NCBI GenBank assembly: GCA_000310025.1
Contig: FN649750.1
Location: forward strand, 4,195,246 to 4,259,245
DNA: 64,000 bases
Source of the DNA: Ectocarpus siliculosus
Taxonomy: Eukaryota; Sar; Phaeophyceae; Ectocarpales; Ectocarpaceae
Direction of reading: 5' to 3'
Shown: positions 49,701-61,700 of the stretch, piece by piece
How positions within the stretch are numbered: the stretch's first letter is position 1
Layout of the letters: each line of letters opens with the position of its first letter
Made by a program: the position numbers and the translations under genes
The notes under the pieces: model-generated
What the model saw: only the letters and a program-made list of their open reading frames with translations
What the model was told of the DNA's origin: nothing
Database searches by the model: none

Positions 49701-52700
49701 CTCGCTGATAAACACCGACCCAATTGCTTCAAATCTCTTGCTTGTCTGGAACATGGCGTTGTACTGAAACGAGTTGGCGGTTTCTCCCTACGCGGCACAT
49801 TGACCAGGTGTTTTGCCAGGGGCCATCGAGTACCGTGCATCAGTAGACCTTGTCAACGGGACGTTCCACGACATCGTGCTGGAATACAGGGAGAATGATG
49901 GTGCCGCCAGCATCCAGGTCTGTCTACGTTGCTTCTATTTTCCTGTTGCTGTTGTTGCTGCTACCGTTATTGTTGTTAAGGTAGTGGGTAGCACTGGTAA
50001 TGCGGTGTCTTTGCTACCGTTGCGAGGTTTTCTTTAACCTGTGGTTGAAATATGTAGGCCACCGATTGGATACCGAGTGGGCGATCTCTCTGGGGTTAGC
50101 GACGTCGAAAACAGCCTCCCGATTTGATGAAACATCGTGTCTCTTAGCCAATGATAATGATTGTGGTATCTCCACAGCTTCCTGCTATTACTTCCAAGCT
50201 GTTGAAATTACCATCAGAATCGGAGGACGTAAATCGACTCATCCCCGTCATTGATGCCCCCCGCCCTCGGTAACACTCGGGTGCGGTGCAGCTCATGTGG
50301 AGCAGCTACAGCACTGCGCCGGCGGTCATTCCCGCGTCCGCACTGTTCTACACGACGCCTATCTCGGGCTCACCGTACAATATTTCCGTCGTACCTGGGG
50401 CGGCCGCCTATCCCTTCACCGAGGCCTTCGGGGAAGGGGTAACGAACGCCTCCGCCGGGGTGTTTGCATCTTTTGTCATCCAAGCCAAGGTATGTATACG
50501 TGGGGATGCCGAATAAGCTTACCATGGTGGGATTTAGCGATTTTGGTTGTTTGTGGTCGACACCCCTGGAGGGTAGAGGTGTTGCGTGCTAGAAGGGGGC
50601 TAACGAACGCCCTGGCCCAAAGGCTTGGTCCTGACGTATCGTGCACACCCAGGTGCGAGTGACGCTTGGTTTGGCATGATGCTCGACTGCTTTGTAGCTC
50701 AACTCCTATTTTTTTTTGGATGGTGTCGGTGAGGTAGAAAAGAGGGCACAAGAATACAAGAAGTTATCCGAGAATGGATACTGTTTTTTGCCAAGGTCTC
50801 TTGATGCTAGTGTGTGTTGAAGACGTTTGGGGCTAGAGCTAGCAATATATCGTTCACAAGGAAATACGCACAGGTTTCAGGGTCAGTCCAAAAATGCCCA
50901 TACATCTGATAGCCTATTTGCCAGATTTTTGCCTTGTTAAAGCATTCTCTCTCCGTGCTTGGGGGGCGGTGCTGGGAAGTTTTTCTGCCTTGCCCCAATA
51001 CCTCTGCCTTTATACCCCTGCCCGTTCTCAGGACGCCTGGGGCAACAACGAAACCCGTGACGTGGCCGACGAAGAAGGGAGCGCTTTCCAAGTAGAACTT
51101 AGCTTCGGGTCACGTACACTAGGACCCAGCACCATGGGAGCTCCGGAGTACATCGGGGATGGCGCCTACAGTGTCAGCTATGTGGCCACAAAGGTGAGTT
51201 CAATAGTTCGAGGGGTGGAGCTGGAGCTAGCCGAGGAGAGTGAGGTGATGATGATAATCCATTACCTTAATCGTCACACCGCAGATGCTTGGGACCCGAC
51301 CACGCCGGACGCTGGTCATCACCTCCGGAGGCGCTATCGCCAAGCACTGGGCACACACGATTCGTCTACTGCACGTTTGGTGTTTACTGCTTGTCGCTCC
51401 CCACTTTCGACTTATACGAAAAGGGATTGATGGAAGGCAACGCTACCTGTTGTTCGTGTTAACCTTAGCACTACACCAATGTTTGGCGACGAAACGTACT
51501 GCCGAATGGGGCCTTTAACGTCGAATGTTGCTGTTTGCATGCACGGTAGGCCGGAAACTACAGCCTGTCCGTTAGGACAGCGGCTGGGGCGCACATCTAC
51601 TGCGGCCTTGCTCAGGAAGAGGCGTGCTCCCCTTTCGAGGTTGTCGTCTCACCCGGTCCGACCACCGCTTCCACTTGCGAAGCCGAGGGGGACGCCTCTC
51701 CTGCCATGGACTCCCTCGCAGAAGGGGTTGCAGGGATGACGGGATACTTCAACATTCAGGTGACACACACGTACATGCCTTCATTGCTTGCTCTCGGACT
51801 ATCTGGGCGAATCTCAGCACAATATTCTGTGTATCCCGGGAACCATATTGTGTCGGATTCGCTGAGTTGCGTCCCCAACTCGCAGCAGATACTCTGTTCA
51901 TTGACGTGTTTTGGGTAATTCTGGACGCTTTAATATCCTGACGGATTTATTTTCGGCTCTTGGACACATGCACTATCTCGTCGGCTGACTCTATGCGCCT
52001 GTAAGAAGACATTGCAGCCTGTGACCTCCTGAATAACGCTCGCCATTGATTTCCTGGTTGAAGTCGCCACATGGCGCATTGTGGCGAGTTCAGCTCAATG
52101 CAGAAATTGTGGCATTTTCTGTTTCGTGCCCAATCCCATGTTATCTGCAGGGCTTTCCAACGAAACTGCTGAGTTGTCGAGCCACTAGTACACACTCCAA
52201 GCCCCGACCATTGACACCCACGTTGGCCCGTTCGTTGTCATGCTTTCTCAGGCGAAAGACACTTTCGGCAACAATCGCCTTGAAGGGGGCGACGAGGTCT
52301 CCGTCCATGCCGCGCTGTCGGAATCGACGACATCCTACAGGGGGACCGTCGTTGACAACGCTGATGGGACCTACCTAGCAGTCTACACCGTTCCCCGGGC
52401 CGGGTGCGTGCCAGAACGGTTTGCAGACACTGCTGCACTTCTACCTCCTGCGAAACACCGCTCGATCGGAGAGTTTCGTTTCTTGAGTTAGTAGGATTGT
52501 CTTGCTACAGTCAATATCTACATTGTATCGAGAACCTCCAGCGAGCAATGGCTGTACGACGTGTCCTTCACCGCGTACACTGTTCGCCGACAGTCAACCC
52601 CAACCAAGACGTCCATCACAGTTTGTAGGTGTCCTTCCTAGTTCGGGTGTCCTCCGTGGCCATGAGGGACAGTCGTGCTTCCTCCTCCGATCGCTCTGCC

Positions 52701-52715
52701 CTTCCTCTCCCCTCG

Positions 52716-52759
<44 letters not shown>

Positions 52760-55700
52760 CCCTCTCCCTCTAACCGCCATTTCTGTCTCTTGCTCGCTCC
52801 ACAGGACGTACTCCATGCGAGTTACCATCGGAGGCGAGGCCGTCCAGCACTGCACCCCTCCCGTCAACAGCACCACCACCTCCGTGCTTAGTCGCGAATA
52901 CGATGGTATCTCGGTCTACTCGCCGCCATCGGGATGCTCTCCGGACTATCCCACCCTCACCGTGGTTCACGGCGACCTGCACACCCCGAGCTGCACTGCG
53001 GAGGAGGTCGCCAATAGCGGAGACGAGGGGCTTTCGAAGGCTGTCGTGGGTGTCCCAGCGAACTTCCAGGTTGTTTCCCGCGATGCTTTCGGGAATATCA
53101 GGTTCGTGGTTGCTGTTCTTGTTCTTGTTGCTGCTGCTGCCGCTGCCACTCGTTACGATTATCTGTTGAGGCATGTTGCCGTGGCGATACTTGTGGTACG
53201 TTTCAATTTTACCATGTTGATGTCATGTTCGTGCCAGTCTGCGCAAAAGTGCGTTGTTGGCGTGCAAGTGTAGAAGAACACCGTTCTTCCACATAATTTT
53301 ATACCGAGATATATACATTATTTGTCAGAGATATTTTCCAACTTCTGCCGAAAATCACGACTCCTCGAGACAGTTGGAGACAACTGGAACGGGCACTACT
53401 GGCTATCACAAGATTACGCGACTCAACAACTTTGTTCGCAACGTCATAGGTGCTCAATCAACACAATTTCGTTCTTGTTCCACTCGCACCTTCACATTTC
53501 AGAACTGGCGACTCTACGACGCACTTCGGGGGCTACGGGGACGGGAGCTCCGACGTCTTCATGGCCATCCTCTCCGGCGCGAACGGCTACCGTGTCACGA
53601 CTTCTTCTGCTGTACAAATCGTCACCGTCGCGAACGGAACCGCGGAAGGGTAAACGTTCGTCGCACGTATGCTAGAGCTGAACCGACTGGGCATGAACAA
53701 AACCCTTTGGGTTACTCCTTGAAACGGGTTATCCACGCGATCCAATCAAAGCTTCCCCGTTCCAAGAAAAAGCGAAAGCGTAAGTTTGGTCTTCTCTGCC
53801 ACTAGTCTTTGTCTACGTTTTTCGAACAGACCCTTGCGCACTAGTAATATCAAGCAGACCTCACACAATTGCGTGTCACATCCTTACGCATATCCCGCCT
53901 AACAAAACACTACCGTCCTTCGCTGGCCATATTCTCTCTCTCTCTCTCTCGCTTCATGCATAGATCTTTCCGGCTGTACTTTGCCGGGGATGTATCCCGA
54001 GAGGTACCCAACGGAGCAAGCGCCGCAGAGTTCCAAGCGGCGTTGATGGGCATCAAGCAAGACCAGGCCACCGCTAGTGGGGGAGAGGAGATCGTGAGCG
54101 CGACGGTATCGCTGGATTCGGATGCCGATTCTGGGGCTGTGGCGTGGCGGGTGACCTTCCTTTCTCACCTGGACGTGAGTGCTGAACACCTCGGGATATG
54201 GGTATAAGTGGAAGGAGACGCTGTCAGACTGATTCTGAGAAAGATTGCCTGATGGTTGGTTTCTGCCAATTCGGAGAACTTTCTTGGCCGGTCGATATGA
54301 AGTTGTTGCTATTCGACTTGTGTATCACACATGGATTAACCGAATCTCTAAGCGGACCAGCATCACGGACGCCACACAATGCACCACCAAGTGTTGGTAG
54401 ACTAGAGTATGGCAATACGTCCCTTAATTCGCGTGTCTTTACGTTGTCTACTTCGATGCCCCCCGGAATACCATCTACATATCCTCTATTTATCTTGGAA
54501 GGAGGCGCCCTAAGCACTGCCCCTGGCAATAGCTTGCGTCTCGACAGCCAACGACAACCATTATGTCACGTCGGCCTTGTCCTGCACGTACACAACCTAA
54601 CGTGATCAACGGCTTTATTTCCGCTGCGATCGGCATCCAACGCCACGGTGAACGCAGGAATGGATGTCTGATCCGCTTCAAGTCATGGCCGCCTCAGACG
54701 GCTCGACATCGATCAGCGACATGATCACCGTCAACAAGACGGCGTCGGGGGGAGTGTACCCAATGGAATACACCCTCCACTACCGCGGCACGTATGTGAT
54801 GAACGTCACTGGGGCAGACGGCCAGGTGAAGGGCGACTGCGGTGTGTTGAAATCGTTGCATGAGAGGTCACGAATGTGTAGAGTGTTTTCGAAGCAATGG
54901 GAGAGGATAGGTCGCGTGTCCTGTCGTAGCTATGGTTTCGTTCCAATAGCCCGCAGTATCGTTTTTCGTGCGGAGCCAAAAGGTAGCGATAGGCTCCGTC
55001 GATCTCTGCTGCTCGTTAGTATTCTTCTCAAATAACACCCCCTAGTGGACAAGCTTTCGTCGTATCTTGTTGTCGATAGATACGGAAACGCACCTTCGCG
55101 GATAAATAATTGCTTTTCGTCTCCCATGGCATCGAAACCCTTGCTGTCAGAGCTGCTTCGACTTGCTCTCCTTTGCATTGCACCGTTCGAGCACGTAACG
55201 CCAATGTGGCACATTTGCACCGTGTACCTGCATCATTCCCCGTTCCGTTTCTCTTCAGCACATTACTGGGTCGAGTTTCTTCGTAGACACCGAAACCAGC
55301 GACACCGATGCATCATCCTCCACCGCGGAAGGCATCGGGCTCTCGGGAGGGGTGGCGGGAGAGCCCCTGCGCTTCATCGTCCAGGCCAAAGATGAGAGGG
55401 AAAAAGAAGTCCAAGCCCTTGTCGCTTGGGCAGAGGTAAGGAAGCTTGATTGACCCTTTGACCGCTCTCGAGAAAAACAAAGCTTGCAGCATTCAGAGGC
55501 TGCACAGCATCTGGTGTACATGCATTTCTCCAGAACGGAAGGGTTAGCGTACAGAATCAGGAGCCCTTTCCTCTCTTCTTGAATGCCTGTGCCGTGTGCA
55601 CAGTGTCTCTTCTGCGTGTTCTGGCCTACTGGCCTAGGTCGCGGCCCCTTGCATCTGTGGGAAAAATCGTCGAGGGAGCTCACCATACATTTCTCGGTTG

Positions 55701-58700
55701 ACATGGATTGGGCGTTAGTTGGGTGTTTCCCATCAGGGAGGTGTCGCGTTTAGTCTTCGCATCCCACTCGTCGTTCACGCTCCCTTCGCCAGTTCCTAAC
55801 TCCTTCTACCATTCTGTGTATGGCATTGAATAGGTTGTGGATGTCGTGCCAGAGGTGCAGAGCGTCGCTCTCCTAGGAGCTTCGGCCGAACCTGTCTACT
55901 TGTCCTTCCTGGAGCAGAACATTACAGTAACGATCGGCACAGACACTCCGGCGGACATCCAGGCCTCCCTCGAGGCTCTCCTTACGGTACGTGCGCAGCA
56001 TCCTCAGTTTCGCCGTAGCTTAAGGTATCATGTCATATTTGTCACGGTACAGAGTCCCAGCTCTATACCTTCAGGGAAATACGTATATGGTCGTTGACCT
56101 TCGTGTTGAGCAGTCTTCCGTCACCAAGAGCTGAGACAAGCCATGGAAGTCATCAGGGTTCACCCCAAATACCCCCGGTATGCTACACTGCCGCCGTCAC
56201 TGCGACCATCTGTACAATTGCCGCTTACCACCGTGCCTCGTGTAGTAGGTGGATTGACAATAACTTTCTTCTCATACCCTGGTGACGGCTGAATCCCAGA
56301 TCGGGACTGGGAACGTGGAGGTATCCAGCGACGTCGGATCATCGACAGCTCTGGACAATGGAGACACCTTCTCCGTCACCTTTACCGGCGTATACGGGGA
56401 TGTTCCCCTCCTCACCCCGGTTCCGTCTTCGCGAGCGACGGTTACATCGTCCACCGAGGGAGACGCCCCCTTCCGAAAGGAAACCCAAGCTTTTTCTTGC
56501 ACACTTGGTGCAACGGGGGACCTCGTGTTGAACTGGCGAGGATTGGGGAACGTCACGGTGGCGGCGGACGACGACCTCGACGCGTTCGAAAGTGCCGTTT
56601 CGTCGGGGCTGACGAGTGTAACCGTCGTCGGGAGTGACACGACGGCGGTCTGTTCGGGTGAAATCGTGTACATCACCTTCCATGAGGTAAGATCACAGCG
56701 TCACCGTTATATGCCGTACCGCTGAAGCAGGGATTGTTTTCTTGTTGGCACGGGACAGACACAGCAAACGAACCAAACCCTAACCAATATTTTCCTATAC
56801 ACGCTTCCGAGAACACAAGACATTTGGCCCTCAGATGCTCACAGATTTCTGTATTCCAATTTTGGAAGGGTGCTTACCAGAGTTGACACCACACGATGGA
56901 ACTGTTATACCGGGGGTGGGCGTATGCCCGCATTCAAGGTATGAAAGAGGTTCGATGAAACTGCGCCATGTGTTCGGGGCAAGCAAGACCTAAACCGAAC
57001 GTCTGCGAGACGATGGATCCGATCCAGGGCCTTCCAATATGTGTAAGAGAAACCCTCTTCCTGTCCCTCGCCCCCCCCCCCCCATTTCAGGCCCGCGGAG
57101 ATGTGCCTTCTTTGTCCTTCGCACCTGCGGACACCTTTACCGGAACCGTGACAATTTCTACAGCTGGATCGCTAGAAGGGATTGCTCCCCTGTGGGGGAC
57201 GTTTGAGCTGGGGTACGGAGGAGAAACGACGTCTCCTCTCTACGCAGATGCCACTGCTGGTAAGCTCGGTGCTCCAGGCGCAACAACGTCTTGAACCCCC
57301 AAGCATATACTGTAGTACTAGCGTGTTCGCACGTTCACCAATACGACGTGCGTGCAAGTCCGGACCATGCCACCGTTTTTGCGGCATGCCCTACGTCTCC
57401 GTGGTAACGATGCCGTAAATTGGCTTTCTCGACGAGGGGTATCTCAGCGTGGTGTTATGTCATATGCGACAGGACGTACTTAACAGACGTTTGAACGTTT
57501 GTGCTTTCCCCTCATCAGCACGAACGCCGCTTTCACTGAATAAAGGTCGAAGGCGGGGAAATCCTCCATTCCACAATACGTGTCTTCCCACCCGCCGTGC
57601 TTCCCACGTGTTTCGTTGTATGCTGCATTCTCGATCACCTCACCTCACCACGCAGATGACGTGAAAGCGGCCCTTGAAGATCTCTCTACCGTAGGAGGCG
57701 TTAGTGTAACGTTGGGGCACATTGGCCTCTCCCTCGGGTCGGACGGTACTGTCTTCCCGCCGGGAGGCGATGACAGCGGCAACGACAACGTGACGTCTCT
57801 CTTCCCTGTCTGGACGGTCACCTTCGATGGAGATTGCTCGTTCGAGAATGACGTGTGGACCTCCTGCCCAGCCAACATCGGTGATTTAGAGGTATGCGTC
57901 CCACCCCATGCTGCAGCTTTGAAGCGATACGGTTAGTGTAATCCTCGATATGAATACGCGAACGTAGCACAATTTTCCGTACGTTCAACGCTGCCCCCTC
58001 GCTCCCGTGGGCACGTTATCCCGCCTGGGTACCCTACACATGCAGGGGGGCCCTGCCGAACAAGGCGGTTGTTGGGATCCCTTGATGGACAGTAGACCAT
58101 CAAGCTTTAGCTCAGTATCGCCCCTCGTCCCCTCGTGAAGATATCTAACGTTATGAAGTTGGGCAAGGAAAACCTTGTACCTCACGTTATTTTCAATAAC
58201 ATCTGGCGTTTTCTTCACGATTGGCAGCGGCCTCTTCCTGCACGTTCAGCTGCACACGCTTAGGGTTGAACCCATGATGTTGACGTTTACGCCTGGTTAT
58301 ACCGTAGAACAGCTAGCGTTAGAGGTCACTTCCAAGCGCTTTGAGTAGACTCAACATGTCAAGGCGACCACCTCATATAATACCACCGATTTTTCCCTCC
58401 GCACACACGAAACGTCAAAGTATCACACGCTTCACACCAACGTTGTCCCATCCCGCCTGTGGTTTTCTTAACACTCCAGCCGCTTGTGGTGGACACGTCC
58501 GGACTGGGATGGGAGGAATCTCCTTACAAGCACCAAGCGCCTCCCGAGATTCGCGTGTACGAGATCACCAATGGCACCGCTGGCAACAACCAGGTATATT
58601 GCCGACCTGACGCCACAAGAGATGCGTGTTTGTAACCTCCGACCGTAGTCAAGCTGCAACCAGAAGGTATGCGTGTTGTCCGCCTCTGCTAGTACATTGT

Positions 58701-61700
58701 TTGCTTGCTCTTGCCCGGTTTAGACGATGAAACTGTTGTTGAGTAAGAGAGTCTCCGAAACGGCGATCAGAGAAGCCCAAACCCTAACTCACCTTTTGTG
58801 GTGTGATATCAGGTGGACGAGCGCGACTGGAATGCTCTGGCTGTATCCCTCTTCCTCGAAGACAATAGCACCGACATCGCGGCCATCGGCATGAACGAGA
58901 AACAGGGATTCACCTGCCACACTGAGGCGGGGGGATCAAACTCGTCTGCTTACGTCGTGCTCGAGTTCATGGGGCAGAGTGCCACGATCAAGGCTAACGC
59001 CACCATTCCCGATTTCGCCGACTACATCGAGGAGATGGCCCGCGACGCCGGCTTAGCCAACTCGGTGGTCAACATCACGTCTCACGCGGGACAAGCGATG
59101 ATATGCGGAATCCATGGAGACGAGGTGGGTCAACGTTGCAGGGATCAACAGCCTTGAAACATGTACAGGCACACTTTCAGAGTTTTGGTTGGGCCTTCAT
59201 TGAATCACCTAAGCACTTGGAAGCCTTGAGGTCAAGCGGTTCGCTCCATTCCGTGCACGGTAGGAGTCAAACTTGCAATCGGCTAGGGTAAGATTTGCAC
59301 CCGTCCGGAGCTCAGCCAAACTCCAACCACGTTTCGTGTCAGATTTTGGTCGAATCGTTTGTGAATGTTCGTGCTACCATCGCTGGTTTCGTTATACACG
59401 GTGGATCGCCGCCGGACCACACGAGGTGGCTGTTGTCGAGACAACGTACGACCACGGTCATTGTACGATCACGATTACAACCTAATTCTCATTGGGCAAC
59501 CCTCTCTGTACCCTGCAGGTGGTTATTGAGTTTGCCGCCAACTACACGCTACCGGAGATTGTAGTCACAGGCTACAACGGGGTTGCCGATATCAACGTGC
59601 GCGAGATCACCAAGGGTATCGACTCCATTGCCTACCTTGGAGGGGGCAGGTAAAAGTTCTGAACGAGTGTTGCTGTAAAAGCAGCTGCATCTATGCATAC
59701 GAATAAAGCCGAACTTTGACCGCAGCTTTACGATAATGTCCTTACTGACCCGTTTCCCATCGCACCCTATATAGCGAGTTTCCCCTCAAGCCGAACGACA
59801 CCGTTCAACCAAATTCCTAGGTCCCTTCCCCTCTACGCCCCACAAACCCTCGTGGCTACACAATGCCGTGTTGACCCCATACCTCCTGCTGTTTTTGAAA
59901 ATGGCACACCTCAACCTCAGTTACCTGGTTGAGTACACTCCTGTTGTCGCTGGAAAGTACTACCCAGTTGTCACCATCGCCGACGAAGAAATCTCGACCG
60001 ACATGTCCGGAGGGGTTACCGTTACACCGGCCAACGCGTCGGCGGTGACGTCCACCCTTGCCTCCGATCGGGTGAGTGTTATTGGCAGAGTTGGTGACAG
60101 TGGCGGTGCTTTGTGACCGCCACGAGATATTTTGACTGTCAAGCAAGCACTTGATTCGACTTGACTATAATACCAGGCTTTAGATGCCAAGCATACAGTA
60201 TAGACAAGAGAAACCGAAATTGCTGCGTGTTGAACACCATCCGACATGGCGTCTGTCACCTCAATACATCTGCGCCTCCGCAACGGCGCTTCACGTACTT
60301 AGTAGGATGGTCCACGACGCTTGGAAGCTAACTATTGCGAGACGTATTTCCGATAGGTATGCATTTAATATTCTGGACCCTCAATTCTGCCCCGATACGA
60401 TACTCCACGGGGTAATCACAAACCCGGTCTCTGCACATTTGCGCGCAGGTGGCTTTCCAAGGCGTGCCCCACTACCACAGCCTGGAGATCCGAGACCGGT
60501 TCGGAAACCTTCTCGACGGTCACCCAACTGGTGGAGGCTTTACCGCCACCATCACCGGAACCCCTGACGCTCGCGCTGGCGTGACACAAGAGCACGCTTC
60601 TGATGTTACCATCGCGGCGACGGTTTCAGAAGAGACAGATGCAAGCGGGAAGCTTTCGGCCAATTTCACCCCCGATATCGCGGGGACGTACGTGATGAGC
60701 AACGAGTTTACTGGGCCGGGGGGGCTCCTGGGCACGTTTTTCCGGACCAAAGATTTCATGGATCCTGTTCTTGAAAACTCGGCCTACGCGACTGAGGTGA
60801 AACTTCTTGTTCAAGCTTGGTTACCACAAATCGTTAGAGTGTGGTGTTTCGAAATCTTGCCTTGCGTTCGGCACTGGTGTATCGTAGCCTCCTTACCACA
60901 CGCACCATCAAGCGTTTCTCCTTTCACCACCGATTTTGCTTCGCCTCTGCTTCGCAGGAGCCGTACCACGAGCTTCCTTTCTGCCCTTCTACAATGGTGG
61001 AAGGGTGTGATTCTACAGAGCTGGTGTCCAGCTTGACCCTGGACTGGGGGACCGCTAGTCCTCTGCAGGCCTGGCCTGGCCTAGGCTTCCCTGCAGACTA
61101 CTTCAGCGTGAAGCTCGAGGGCTTCATCATGGGTCCCACCGACGGAACGGTTTCCTTCCAGGCCACGGCGGACGACTTGTTCCGGTTCACAGTGGACGGG
61201 GTCGTCGTGATGGACACCGTCACGGCTGGGGGGGATGCCTCTACGTCCATCCTTACGGCAGAGGTCGACATGACGAAGGGCGCTTTGCACGCAGTGACAA
61301 TCGAGCTGGTGGAGGAGCTAGACGAGGCATCGATGAGCCTCCTCTGGTCCTACGACGGCGCCGCGGAAAACTCCCCGATGGAAATCCCCTCGTCGGCCCT
61401 GTACTTCACGAGACACCTCGAGGGCTCTCCTGTCACCATCTCCGTATTTCCCGGGGAGGTGACCGCAGGCACTACTTCGTTCGATGGAGACGGCTTGGTC
61501 GGCTGCGTTGCCATGGAGGAGTGCTCCTTTACGGTAACCGGGCGCGACGGCGGCAACAACATTCGGTTCACGGCCGGGTCAGACGAGTGGGACGTGGCGG
61601 TGGATGGGGTGGGCGGCTGGGCCGCCGAGGGTAGGGTAGGAGAGTTTGTCCACTCGGAGGACGCGCCTCTGTCTGCGGGCGCCGTGGCATGGTCGCCCGA

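Noticed and set aside
54530-54657. extra exon (ANDNHYVTSALSC) before exon 55
   Set aside because: The stretch reads like protein, but no donor fits and exons 54 and 55 join in phase without it.
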